Of a DNA stretch of 64,000 nt, positions 33,811 to 41,992 are shown one piece after another; within the stretch, counting starts at the first letter, position 1; each line of letters opens with the position of its first letter. The translations under genes were made by a program, and so were the position numbers. The notes beneath the pieces are model-generated. The model was not told where the DNA came from and did not search any database. It was given only the letters and a program-made list of their open reading frames with translations. The stretch comes from Calditrichaceae bacterium (GTDB taxonomy: Bacteria; Calditrichota; Calditrichia; RBG-13-44-9; J075), in contig JABWBP010000021.1 in NCBI GenBank assembly GCA_013360445.1, forward strand, positions 1-64,000, read 5' to 3'.

Positions 33811-34245
33811 CTACTTGCTCTTATCCACCTTTATCGCCCAGAGCAGGGGAAGTTGCTCTTTCTCGTACTCATCGACCACGGCGTATCCCTCCGCTTCGGA
33901 TAAATCACGGGCGGCGATGACACGATATTGCCCCCCTTTTACGAAAAAGCCTTCCCCTAAAAGCTCGGGGCAGGGGATGATCAGCTTTACCAGCGGTTCA
34001 TCCAATTTCCCCTTTAGTACCTTGACAATCTCAAATTTGTGAACCACCGCCATGGCGGCGTCGCCGCATCTCATGGTGGTGGAGGGCGTTTCCAGGAGGC
34101 GCCCGGTAAATCGAATTTCCTGGCTCATAAACACCTCGCTTTGGCCTCGTTTCTCAGAAGACCCGTTTTGGCCCTGGCATGAGTATAGCCAATGCAGCGA
34201 CAGCAGTAGAAGAAAAATGGGAGCTGCGAATTTTATTTTGCTCAT
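33811..34245 (-). CDS. Lipoprotein of unknown function next to the DUF4157-OmpA gene
   Basis: 144 residues with a lipoprotein signal (lipobox LYSC, Cys23). The mature part has a beta-rich layout: IRFTGRLLETPS, then VVHKFEIVKVLKGKL, VKLIIPCPELLG and FVKGGQYRVIAARDL. The order 'secreted cysteine, KG-strand, C, F-x-x-G-x-x-Y' faintly recalls bacterial NTR/TIMP-like domains, which would be telling next to a predicted metalloprotease, but this is a weak likeness. It begins 25 bases after the DUF4157-OmpA stop on the same strand. An immunity or protective inhibitor role is inference; it may equally be an unrelated lipoprotein. Confidence 0.6.
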   Translation of the reverse strand: MSKIKFAAPIFLLLLSLHWLYSCQGQNGSSEKRGQSEVFMSQEIRFTGRLLETPSTTMRCGDAAMAVVHKFEIVKVLKGKLDEPLVKLIIPCPELLGEGFFVKGGQYRVIAARDLSEAEGYAVVDEYEKEQLPLLWAIKVDKSK

Positions 34246-34270
34246 CAGATTGGTTTCTGCAGGTACTCTG

Positions 34271-36061
34271 CTACCGGTGAACGGTCATGATTACCCGCCG
34301 GTTTTGGGCGCGCCCGTCGGCAGTGTTGTTCGGGGCCACAAAATTGACTTCTCCCCTGCCGACGATAGCGATGCGATTTGCATTGATGCCCTGGGCGATA
34401 AACCAGGCGCGCACCGCTTCCGCCCGCTGCCTCCCCACGCGGCGGTTGACGGCCTGGCTCCCGACGCTGTCGGTAAATCCCTCCAACTCCAGGGTCGAGC
34501 CGGCGTTGGCGTTCAAATCTGCCAGGGTGGTAGCCAGCAGCACGTTTCCCGCTGGCGGAACGGCGTTGCTGCCGGAGGCAAACCGGTCGATGGTGCGCTG
34601 CGAAACCTGCACCTTGGGAACCCGGGTTGCGGCCACGATCTCGAAATCGGCCCCCGGCCCGCCGGGGCTGCCGGCAGTCACCCGGAAAATGATGTCTAAA
34701 AAATAGTGGGTAAAAATCTGCCGGGATCTCCGGTAGGTGATATTCGGGCCTACCGGCTGTCCCGCGGGGGCGGGAATTACCACCGGGGCCACGCCGCCGC
34801 CTAACCTGCGGCCTACAATTCCCAAATCTTCCAGAACGCCGCTTTCGGATTCGATGCCCACCTGGTGCGAGGGGCCGAATCCCGGCGCAGCCGCGGCGTG
34901 AGAGTGGTAGTTCTCCATCATTTCGTGAAATGCTTTGGCGGTGCCTTGATTGGGCAGCGCGGCGTTCAGATTGCGGATGTCGTCGATATCTATGTTCTGG
35001 ATGGTGCTGGGGGCTGCCGGGAACGCGCCGACCCCCACTCGCGGTTGATGGGTTCCGATGTGCAACTCAGCGTGCTGGCGGGGGTCATTGATCACCTGGC
35101 GCAGCATCCGGCGGGCATTTTGCGAGGTCGGCCCTCCCGGGGTATCGCCGGCCACGCGCACCCGGGGATTGGCGAAGGCCCAATTCAGCCGGAAACCCGC
35201 GGCATCGCCGACCAGGCCAAGATATTCGCGCACCTCCGCTTCGTTTCCCCCGCTGACGAATAAGCGCCTCTGGATGGAATTCCGGGAAGGAGAGTTTGCG
35301 CGGCCCTGCTGCACCACGTGGGTTAACTCATGGGCGAGCAGTTTTTTGCCTTGCGTGGTGGCGGGCGAATACTCCCCCGCGCCGAACACCACTTCCCGTC
35401 CCAGGGTAAACGCCCGGGCGTTGAGGGATTTGGCGGTATCCGCGGCCTGCGAATCGGTATGCACCCGCACCCCGCGGAAATCCGCTCCAAAACGGGGTTC
35501 AAAAAACGCCCGCAGGGCAGGAGAGAGGGGGTTTCCGCCCGGCAGGTTGTGAATACCGGCCTGCGCCGCCGGCGTAACCGCCGGAGCATTACTACCCGAA
35601 TCTCCGCTGGCTTGCAGGGGTTCCTCTTCTTCTGCGGCCTGGCGCTGCATTTCCTCCTCTTCCGCGGGCTGGAGTTGCAGCTCTTCTTCTTCCGGCTGGC
35701 GCTGTATTTCCTCTTCCTCCGCCGCCTGCCGGCGCAACTCTCCCTGGAATTGCAGGCGCGCCCGCTGGAGTGGCGCCGGCTTTACGGAAAGCGCCGCCGC
35801 CGGGTTGATCTGAGAATCGGGCATATTAACTACCCTTTCGGCGATTCGATCGGCTTCCCGTTCGTAGCGGTCGCCCGGCTGCCCGATCTTCAGCTTGGCC
35901 CGGATCAACCGCCCCACCGCCCGGTTGCCGATGGTTTGTTGGAGATGCAATAACGGATGCGGCGCGGCGTCGCCGGATTGCTTCTTCTTTCTCCGGATCC
36001 TCCGCAGCGGCGTCGAAGAAGATTTCGATTTCGCCGTTCCATGAGCTTTAAAGTTAGCCAT
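34271..36061 (-). CDS. eCIS-associated DUF4157 protein fused to a C-terminal OmpA domain
   Basis: 596 residues, no signal peptide, very basic N-terminus. Order: the eCIS-core opening motif LQQTIGNRAVGRLIRAKL (residues 40-57) with YEREADRIAE; acidic Q-rich linker repeats (about 112-150, units like EEEEIQRQP); DUF4157 domain (about 178-255) with zinc-protease motif HELTHVVQQG (His244, Glu245, His248); a middle domain with HEMMENYHSH (379-388); and an OmpA/MotB-like peptidoglycan-binding domain (about 495-596: LELEGFTDSVGS, NRRVGRQRAEAVRAWF, GRAQNRRV). DUF4157 proteins are typical eCIS cargo or cargo-handling proteins. The OmpA end could bind cell wall of the target or of the producer. GGGAG precedes the ATG. 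Confidence 0.85.
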   Translation of the reverse strand: MANFKAHGTAKSKSSSTPLRRIRRKKKQSGDAAPHPLLHLQQTIGNRAVGRLIRAKLKIGQPGDRYEREADRIAERVVNMPDSQINPAAALSVKPAPLQRARLQFQGELRRQAAEEEEIQRQPEEEELQLQPAEEEEMQRQAAEEEEPLQASGDSGSNAPAVTPAAQAGIHNLPGGNPLSPALRAFFEPRFGADFRGVRVHTDSQAADTAKSLNARAFTLGREVVFGAGEYSPATTQGKKLLAHELTHVVQQGRANSPSRNSIQRRLFVSGGNEAEVREYLGLVGDAAGFRLNWAFANPRVRVAGDTPGGPTSQNARRMLRQVINDPRQHAELHIGTHQPRVGVGAFPAAPSTIQNIDIDDIRNLNAALPNQGTAKAFHEMMENYHSHAAAAPGFGPSHQVGIESESGVLEDLGIVGRRLGGGVAPVVIPAPAGQPVGPNITYRRSRQIFTHYFLDIIFRVTAGSPGGPGADFEIVAATRVPKVQVSQRTIDRFASGSNAVPPAGNVLLATTLADLNANAGSTLELEGFTDSVGSQAVNRRVGRQRAEAVRAWFIAQGINANRIAIVGRGEVNFVAPNNTADGRAQNRRVIMTVHR

Positions 36062-36097
36062 AGACGATTCTCCCGGTTCCGGTTAAAGGGGGTTTTC

Positions 36098-36116
36098 GTT
36101 ACTATTCAGCCACAGA
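36098..36116 (+). repeat. GTTACTATTCAGCCACAGA repeat copy at cassette border
   Basis: This 19-base word lies between the YbjN-like gene and the DUF4157-OmpA gene. Close copies occur at 41023-41040 and 41352-41369 and inverted at about 41455-41482, on the other side of the AT-rich toxin and its carrier gene, so the repeat borders that cassette. Confidence 0.6.
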
Positions 36117-36136
36117 TTTTCACATGATGGGGTACT

Positions 36137-36670
36137 TTAATCCGTGTCTATTCGAGTTGATTCGACATCGTCAATTGCATTCTGAGCCGATTTTTGTCCT
36201 TTCATAACTTCTATCAAGGCATATCCGTAAGTTTCTCCGCTGTTCCGCGCTGCGGCAATAATATTGCGGATAAGCGCCGGGGAAAGTTCATCTCCCTGAA
36301 AATCTAAACTCGTTTTATAGCGTATGCTTCCATCAGAATAATCCATTTCAAAGTTACCAATAAGAATACCATAATTAGCACGCGTAATAAATTCTGCTAC
36401 TTGCGATCTGGTTGTTTCAGAAGCACGTTCACGGAATTCTAAATAAAACACCAATCTTTGCTCGTCCTCAATTAAATGAATAATACCACCTTCATACAAA
36501 GAATCAGCTAAGAAAACAACGAATCCTGAGCTTGTATCTCCTTTAAATTCATCTGGTTTCCAATTGAAATCCTTTAGGACCTTGCCCACAATCTCCAGTG
36601 CATGTGGATGATGCCGATGAGGGGTGTCATTCCTGAGAAGCCTGGCTTTGCTTTCTTCATTTTGATTCAT
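36137..36670 (-). CDS. YbjN/T3SS-chaperone-like protein, candidate immunity protein or chaperone
   Basis: 177 residues, soluble and acidic. The pattern HLIEDEQRLVFYLEF, FITRANYGILIGNFEMDYSDGSIRYKTSL and ELSPALIRNIIAAAR resembles YbjN-domain proteins, whose fold is related to type III secretion chaperones. It lies 31 bases after the AT-rich toxin-like ORF on the same strand and is as AT-rich as that ORF, unlike the GC-rich eCIS genes around. That suggests the two moved in together as toxin plus immunity protein, or effector plus loading chaperone. Weak ribosome site (GGGGAA). Confidence 0.7.
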   Translation of the reverse strand: MNQNEESKARLLRNDTPHRHHPHALEIVGKVLKDFNWKPDEFKGDTSSGFVVFLADSLYEGGIIHLIEDEQRLVFYLEFRERASETTRSQVAEFITRANYGILIGNFEMDYSDGSIRYKTSLDFQGDELSPALIRNIIAAARNSGETYGYALIEVMKGQKSAQNAIDDVESTRIDTD

Positions 36671-36701
36671 TGCAGTTCCCCTTATACAAATATGAATTGT
36701 C

Positions 36702-37481
36702 TTATTTTAGTTTATATTTCAACGCAATTTTTCTTAAGTGTTCATTTACCGTTTTGGGCGTCCAACCTGGAGGAAAATCCCATACATCTTTAATGGCGCT
36801 GTTTTCTTTGCTATTTCCAACCCATAGATTTTCTACATCATTGAAGAAATCCCTGAGTAAATCTTGTGCAGCAGCCTGGATGGCTTTATTGCTGAGTCCC
36901 GCAACCCTTTTCCCCTTCGCTTCCAACAGTGTTTTTGCTTTTTGAGGAACAAGTCCATTCAGAGACGACATGTAATGAGAAAGCATTTCTTGAGAAGGAA
37001 TAATGTGGCGACGAGCCTCTGTGATCTTTAACAGTGGACGTTTAACACTCTTCTTATGAAGTTCAGGAAAGTTGGCTCGCAGTTCATTTTTAGTAGCTAC
37101 ACGGAATCCAGATGGACGTTTCAATTTAATTTTGACTTTCTTAGGTTTCGGGCCAGGCATTGTACCTGGTGGGTTGAAACGGTATGAATATACGAATCCC
37201 TGGCTATTTTCACTAACATTAAGTTTCTTAAAAACAGGATGTTTTACACGAATAGCCGCGACGGCTTGTTCAAGTTCTTTTTTCTCAGCGCCAGCCGTGA
37301 ACCTTTGATTCAAAGCTCGAAGCGCTGCCAGCCCTGCTTTTGCTCTCGGTGTCGAAATCGCTTCCGGTTTACCTTTTTTCCCTCTTTTATTCTTACCCTT
37401 CCCAAACAACTTCTTCGCCTTCGTCACAACAATACTGATCACCTTGCCCACCACTTTGTCAACCGGCTTGCGCACTTTCAT
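36702..37481 (-). CDS. Detached C-terminal toxin-like module of the DUF4157 protein
   Basis: 259 residues from the ATG at 37481. That ATG overlaps the TGA of the large DUF4157 gene (ATGA), with CGGGAAA as a weak ribosome site. The first ~45 residues (MKVRKPVDKVVGKVISIVV, then a basic KKLFGKGKNKRGKKGK) look like the stretch that in continuous DUF4157 proteins joins the carrier to its toxin. The rest is unlike the carrier and AT-rich. It contains ARRHIIPSQEM (about 174-184) and, near the end, NLWVGNSKENSAIKDVWD, a layout (basic-H-IIP then N...GN...N) that recalls HNH/EndoVII-fold nuclease toxins, but I cannot prove that. The frame is open upstream to 37823, but there it only shadows the carrier gene. 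Confidence 0.72.
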   Translation of the reverse strand: MKVRKPVDKVVGKVISIVVTKAKKLFGKGKNKRGKKGKPEAISTPRAKAGLAALRALNQRFTAGAEKKELEQAVAAIRVKHPVFKKLNVSENSQGFVYSYRFNPPGTMPGPKPKKVKIKLKRPSGFRVATKNELRANFPELHKKSVKRPLLKITEARRHIIPSQEMLSHYMSSLNGLVPQKAKTLLEAKGKRVAGLSNKAIQAAAQDLLRDFFNDVENLWVGNSKENSAIKDVWDFPPGWTPKTVNEHLRKIALKYKLK

Positions 37482-40400
37482 AATAATTTCCCGCACCGCG
37501 CCAGGAAATTTAGGATGATCGGGACGGTTTTCGCCATCGCCTGCTCGATAAAGTTGGCTGCAGCCTGAACTTTGCCCATGACGATGTTGCCAATGGAATC
37601 GAACACCGATTTTACGAAATCCACGATCCGCTGCCAGTTCTCCACAAAGAACATGATGGTGTTGTAAATCGCCAGCACCGCCTGCACAATCGCCCCGGCG
37701 GGATTGAGGAAGCTGAGCAGCTTGATCACTGCCTGCTTCACCACCTGCACCACCACCCAGTTGCGAATTCCCTCCATCACCTGCTGCTTGAGCTCCGCAG
37801 CTTTCTCCTTGATCATTTCCCACAGGGCCATCGGCCCTTCCGTGACGATGCGCTTGACAATGTCCACCCCGGTTTCCACAGCTTTTACCACCTTTTCGCC
37901 CAACCGCTTGACCAGTTTAAAGCGGATGGCGTTCCAGGTCAATCCTAAAATCTGCAATACGATGGAGAGAACCCCTTTCAGGTCGAATTTCTCCGGCAAC
38001 TGGATGCCCACGTCGCCCATGGCCCCGGTCAGCCAGGTAACCAGGCCGCCTACCAGGTGCTTTTTGATGTTCTTGACAAAGTTTTCCACTCCTAACTTCA
38101 CCGCGCCGATGAGGTTCTTGATAAACCCCACCGGGTCGGTAACGATCTTCTTGATGACCGCCGCGCCCTTGTTGATGATGCTCATCAGCTTCTTGCTGTC
38201 GAAACCGGCTTTTTTCAGCACCCACTCGAAAAACTTCAAGGCTGCCTTCAGGAGCAGGTTGCCTAATTTAGCCAGCGCCCCGGACATCGCCTCTTTCATC
38301 TTCTCGATCTTTTCATCGATCTTTTTGATCGCCTCTTCCTTCTTGTCGCAGAGTTTTTGCGCCAGTTCCTCCTTCTTGCGGTCGATGAATTGATCCAGTT
38401 CCGAAAGCTTGCCTTCCATGTCCTTCAGGGCGTTCTGCCCGGTTTCCCGCAGCGCCGGCCCCAAACCGTCCACGAATTCCTTGATCTCCTGGCGGGCTTT
38501 GGCAAGCTCCGCTTTGCATTCTTCGATTACCCGGTTGTTATCCGCGGTGATTTCCGCGATCAGGCGGTCGATCTTGGCCACGTAATTCGTTTTCGCGTTG
38601 TCGAAGGCCCGCTGCACTTCCGGAAAACCATCGATCCCGACGAATTTATCCTTGAGCCATTTTGCCGGCCCCCAGAAACCGGAGTAGCGTTTGCGCTTCC
38701 AGGCGTCCACCTCCCGGGTCACTTCGATCTCGAACTCTTTGGAATAGGTTTCCTGCGCCTGGTCGAAGCGTTTCAACGATTCTTGCTCTAACTTGTTCAG
38801 TTTCTCGGTAACGCTCTTCTTTGCGTTTTCATAGATTTGGTTGATTTTACCGGTAACTTCTTCACGTTTCTTTTCCAGCTCGGATTTGGTTTTCTCTTGT
38901 TTATCCCGGGTATCGGCCAGCCCCCGGCTGCGCTTCTCCTTCATGGCCGTTTTAGACTGCGCTTCTTCCTGCTGCAAATCCTGTTCGACCTCTTGAGTTT
39001 CCTTTTCGGCGAACTCCCGGATTTGCGCCGGTTCTTCAGCCACCTTCTGCTTCAATCCCTGGCGCTCCTGTTTGGCTTCCGCCAGGTCCCCTTCATCGAC
39101 CATCTCCAACTGTTCTTCGCTGATTTCTTCTTTTTCTAACAAATCATCGGATTTTTGCTCGAACTCGCTGAAATCGGTATGCTCCGGGGGCAGCTCCGCT
39201 ACCGCGTCTTTGCCCAGGTTGAGCAGCGGGGTCTCCGGAGCTGGCTCCTCTTCGGGAAGCTCCACCGGCGCGCTTTCCGGTGGTTTGGGGGCGGGAGGCT
39301 CCTCAATAGCGCCATAGGTGTTCGTGACTGCGTCCGCGTCTTCCTTGACCTTGCCCAACACCTTGCTCCCCACGATTTTCGCTTTACCCTTGGACTGAAA
39401 TTCGTTCAACTCGTTCAGTTTGCGGGGCACCGACTGTTCGATAGCCTGGTCGAGGGTAGTTTGAGCTTCTTCCGGGTCAGCCTCCGGCGCGGGAACCTCA
39501 TCGAGTCCCGCCACCTGCTCGGCGTTGCTCTGCGCCTGGCCTTCCTCTGCCGGGGGTTCCACGGCTGCTTCGCTTTGCTCCAATTTCTCTCCGGCCTCGT
39601 CGTGGGTCTGCTCGTTTTCCGCCAGCGCCGCCGCTTTTTCCGCGGCTTGCTCGCACACCCCGGCGCTTTGCGCCTCCAGGTATTGGCCGGCTTCGCCCTT
39701 GGGCGCTTCTTCCTCTTTTTCTTCTTCCCGGGCCGGCGCAGGGGGCGCTTTCCGGCCTTTTTTCGTTTTTTTCTCCCCGGTTACTTCATCCGTCGCCGCT
39801 ATCTCTTCACCAATTCCTGCTGCGGCTTCTTCGGGAGTCTCTTCGCCCGCTTCCGGATGTTCTTTTTTCGCTTCTTCCGCGGCGACCGCCGCCGGGCGGG
39901 GATCGGCGGCCGCGGCGGCTTCTTCCCGGCTCTCGCGCAGTTCTGCTTCCACGTCGATGGCTTCTTCCCCGGCTTCCTCCTGGCGCTGAACCATACGCCG
40001 GGCGGGCAACAGCGGCGAAGCGCCCTGCTGGATGGTATGGGCCAACTCGTGGGCTAACAAGGCCTTGCCGCGCATGCTGCCGGGATCGAATTCCCCGGCG
40101 TGGAAATAGACGTCGCTGCCGTGGGCAAAGGCGCGGGCGTTCAACTCCCGGCTCATTTGCGCGGCGTCGCCGCCGGTGTGGATTCGCACCCCGCTAAAGT
40201 CGCTTCCGAAACGCGTTTCCATAAAGGCGCGGGTATCCTCCGGCAGGGGACGCCCTTTGCCTTTGCTCGCCAGCAGGCGGGCCTCGGTCGCATCCCCCTC
40301 CGCGCTAACGCTGGCCGTGTCTGCTGCCGGTAAAGGTTTGGCCTGCAACGGCTCTTCTTCTTCCACCGCCCGCTGCGCCAGTAGTTTGCCCTGCAACATC

Positions 40401-41002
40401 TCTTCTTCTTCCGCCGCCCGCTGCGCCAGCGACTTGCCCTGCACCATTTCTTCTTCTTCCACCGCTTCTTCTTCCGCCGCCCGCTGCGCCAGCGACTTGC
40501 CCTGCACCATTTCTTCTTCTTCCACCGCCCGCTGCGCCAGTAGTTTGCCCTGCAACGGCTCTTCTTCCGCGGCCTCCCGCTGCACCAGCGGGGTAATTTG
40601 CGCCGCCAGGGGAGCGTTGCCGCGGAGCGGTTGGGCTTGCAGAGGTTCCTCTTCATGCGGCTGGCGCTGTACCGCGGGTTTCCCGGATGGGGCTGGCTCC
40701 GGCATTCTTATCACTTGCTCCGCCACCCGGTCGGCTTCCTGCTCGTACTTATCATTCGCCGGACCGACGGCTAATTTGGCCTGGATGAGCCGCCCGGTCG
40801 CCCGGTTGCCTATTTTGCGATGTAAATACAGAATGTTTTGGGGGTTTAATTGAAGTGGGCCGGCATTGCTGTTGAGCATCGCCGGCGTGAGCTGCGGCCC
40901 GGGCTGAAGCTCTTTGGCGTTCCCCGCTTCGGGCGGTTTTTTAGCGGTAGAGATCCGCTCGCCGGTGTGGTTTTGCTGCGCGTGTGTATGCTGAAATCCC
41001 AT
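37478..41002 (-). CDS. Giant DUF4157 eCIS cargo/carrier protein
   Basis: 1174 residues, no signal peptide. Order: eCIS-core opening motif ILYLHRKIGNRATGRLIQAK and YEQEADRVAEQV (residues 57-95); tandem linker repeats LQGKLLAQRAVEEEE (about 144-222); DUF4157 domain (250-330) with HELAHTIQQG (His318, Glu319, His322); an Ala/Glu/Pro-rich part; a long predicted coiled-coil region (about 600-900); and a conserved pre-toxin region (WLTGAMGDVGIQLPEKFDLKG, LGLTWNAIRFKLVKRLGEKV). It ends abruptly at NFLARCGKLL, where relatives would continue into a toxin. The toxin part follows in another frame through an ATGA overlap. Probably loaded into or bound to the contractile particle. Confidence 0.85.
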   Translation of the reverse strand: MGFQHTHAQQNHTGERISTAKKPPEAGNAKELQPGPQLTPAMLNSNAGPLQLNPQNILYLHRKIGNRATGRLIQAKLAVGPANDKYEQEADRVAEQVIRMPEPAPSGKPAVQRQPHEEEPLQAQPLRGNAPLAAQITPLVQREAAEEEPLQGKLLAQRAVEEEEMVQGKSLAQRAAEEEAVEEEEMVQGKSLAQRAAEEEEMLQGKLLAQRAVEEEEPLQAKPLPAADTASVSAEGDATEARLLASKGKGRPLPEDTRAFMETRFGSDFSGVRIHTGGDAAQMSRELNARAFAHGSDVYFHAGEFDPGSMRGKALLAHELAHTIQQGASPLLPARRMVQRQEEAGEEAIDVEAELRESREEAAAAADPRPAAVAAEEAKKEHPEAGEETPEEAAAGIGEEIAATDEVTGEKKTKKGRKAPPAPAREEEKEEEAPKGEAGQYLEAQSAGVCEQAAEKAAALAENEQTHDEAGEKLEQSEAAVEPPAEEGQAQSNAEQVAGLDEVPAPEADPEEAQTTLDQAIEQSVPRKLNELNEFQSKGKAKIVGSKVLGKVKEDADAVTNTYGAIEEPPAPKPPESAPVELPEEEPAPETPLLNLGKDAVAELPPEHTDFSEFEQKSDDLLEKEEISEEQLEMVDEGDLAEAKQERQGLKQKVAEEPAQIREFAEKETQEVEQDLQQEEAQSKTAMKEKRSRGLADTRDKQEKTKSELEKKREEVTGKINQIYENAKKSVTEKLNKLEQESLKRFDQAQETYSKEFEIEVTREVDAWKRKRYSGFWGPAKWLKDKFVGIDGFPEVQRAFDNAKTNYVAKIDRLIAEITADNNRVIEECKAELAKARQEIKEFVDGLGPALRETGQNALKDMEGKLSELDQFIDRKKEELAQKLCDKKEEAIKKIDEKIEKMKEAMSGALAKLGNLLLKAALKFFEWVLKKAGFDSKKLMSIINKGAAVIKKIVTDPVGFIKNLIGAVKLGVENFVKNIKKHLVGGLVTWLTGAMGDVGIQLPEKFDLKGVLSIVLQILGLTWNAIRFKLVKRLGEKVVKAVETGVDIVKRIVTEGPMALWEMIKEKAAELKQQVMEGIRNWVVVQVVKQAVIKLLSFLNPAGAIVQAVLAIYNTIMFFVENWQRIVDFVKSVFDSIGNIVMGKVQAAANFIEQAMAKTVPIILNFLARCGKLL
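40345..40575 (-). repeat. Tandem repeats coding LAQRAxEEEEMVQGKS units
   Basis: About five in-frame copies of a 45-60 base unit, nearly identical in DNA, encode the acidic linker between the opening motif and the DUF4157 domain of the large cargo protein. One copy carries an insertion (EEEAVEEEEM). The likeness of the DNA shows recent expansion. Confidence 0.8.
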
Positions 41003-41022
41003 GGCAACTTGATGGTGGTAAA

Positions 41023-41487
41023 TTTGTAACTATTCAGGCTATTTTTTTAGACAGGATGCACAGGATATACAGGATTGGGTAGTGCTAAAAAGGTAATGCG
41101 GGAGATGAAGCAAGGAGAATCTCATGCCAGCATTAAATCCTGCTCATCCTGTACATCCTGTCTAAATATGGCTGAATACACCGTGTAACAAGTTTTCTGA
41201 TATTTCTCGTTCCAACGGTCTCCGTTGGAACGAGCGGCGCGATGCTCTGTATCGCGTCGTGTTACAAACTTGAGGCAGAGCCTCTTAAGCGGCGTTCATC
41301 CGTGGAGCGAGTGAACGAGGGGTAAATGCGTAAACGCTGGTATTAAAAAACTTTGTAACTATTCAGGCGTTTTGCCACAGAGGCCACAGAGAGCACAGAG
41401 ACATAAAAAAATTCCTGATCAAATCACAAATACAGGGATATAAGGCTCTAAATGGTCTCTGTGGCTGAATAGTAACAAAACTTTTTA
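41023..41487. repeat. Cluster of palindromic elements upstream of the giant cargo gene
   Basis: Three elements fill most of the 545-base gap (41003-41547). (1) TTTAGACAGGATGCACAGGAT words at 41047-41076 face ATCCTGTACATCCTGTCTAAA at 41146-41166. (2) A perfect 13-bp hairpin CTCGTTCCAACGG-TCT-CCGTTGGAACGAG at 41206-41234, followed by GATGC...GCGTC and GAGGCAGAGCCTC hairpins. (3) CTTTGTAACTATTCAG plus CCACAGAG (41351-41383) face CTCTGTGG plus CTGAATAGTAACAAAA (41457-41480). TTTGTAACTATTCAGGC occurs twice directly (41023 and 41352). No ORF of merit. Confidence 0.7.
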
Positions 41488-41547
41488 AACAATGTAATGA
41501 ATAGTAATGATCAAAAATATTTTACGGGTGGATTCGGAACTCTGCTA

Positions 41548-41988
41548 TTACCGTTTGGCCAGCCGGTGGGGCTGCTGCGATACGTCCACCCAATATTCGG
41601 AATATAGCTGCAACAGATCGCCTGCGTAGCGGAATTTCTGCACCATGTTGTTGGGGCGGGGCTCCAGTCGCGCCGCCGCGGGCAGGCCGCTTTCCCCCGG
41701 CCCGGCCTCCAGGCTGGCGAGAATAGTTCCCTCGCCGTCATACTCGACCCACACTTCTCTCTCTTGCCTGGCCGCCGCGGGTTTTTGCCCGGCCTCCAGG
41801 GGTCGAAGCACCGGTTTATGTTCACTTTCCGCTTTAGCCGCGGCCGCTTTTTTCTGTGCTTTCGGTTTGGCAGGGAGCTTAGCGGCCGGTTTTTTCTTCG
41901 GCGCAGGAGGTTCCGGCTCCTCGCTGGTTTTTTTGACGAAATCGAACGGATCGCGGCCCAGGCGCGATTTTGGTTTTTTGGTCGGCAT
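41548..41988 (-). CDS. Small ParA-partner protein, Lys/Ala/Pro-rich
   Basis: 146 residues, not a named family. It starts four bases after the ParA stop (start 41988), so the two are co-translated. The N-terminus is basic with RLGRDPFDFVKK, then a low-complexity Lys/Ala/Pro linker (about residues 24-75) and a C-terminal part with REVWVEYDGEGTILASLE and NNMVQKFRYAGDLLQLYSEY. A basic N-terminus plus disordered linker and distinct tail is how ParA adaptor proteins (ParB-like, McdB-like) are often built: the N-terminal peptide triggers the ATPase and the tail binds cargo. That role is inferred only from layout and context. Confidence 0.72.
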   Translation of the reverse strand: MPTKKPKSRLGRDPFDFVKKTSEEPEPPAPKKKPAAKLPAKPKAQKKAAAAKAESEHKPVLRPLEAGQKPAAARQEREVWVEYDGEGTILASLEAGPGESGLPAAARLEPRPNNMVQKFRYAGDLLQLYSEYWVDVSQQPHRLAKR

Positions 41989-41992
41989 GGCG

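Noticed and set aside
37482-37823. Upstream extension of the toxin-like ORF as a 373-residue protein
   Set aside because: Its first ~114 codons read the carrier gene in a different phase and give low-quality, Gly/Gln/Ala-rich shadow sequence; the carrier frame there is well conserved.
39155-40057. 300-codon plus-strand frame rich in Phe, Leu and Arg
   Set aside because: It mirrors the Glu/Ala/Lys-rich coiled region of the giant cargo gene on the other strand; not membrane protein.
41206-41330. Possible tRNA or small structured RNA gene in the hairpin cluster
   Set aside because: Strong stems but no cloverleaf, no T-loop or anticodon-arm consensus; fits dispersed repeats.
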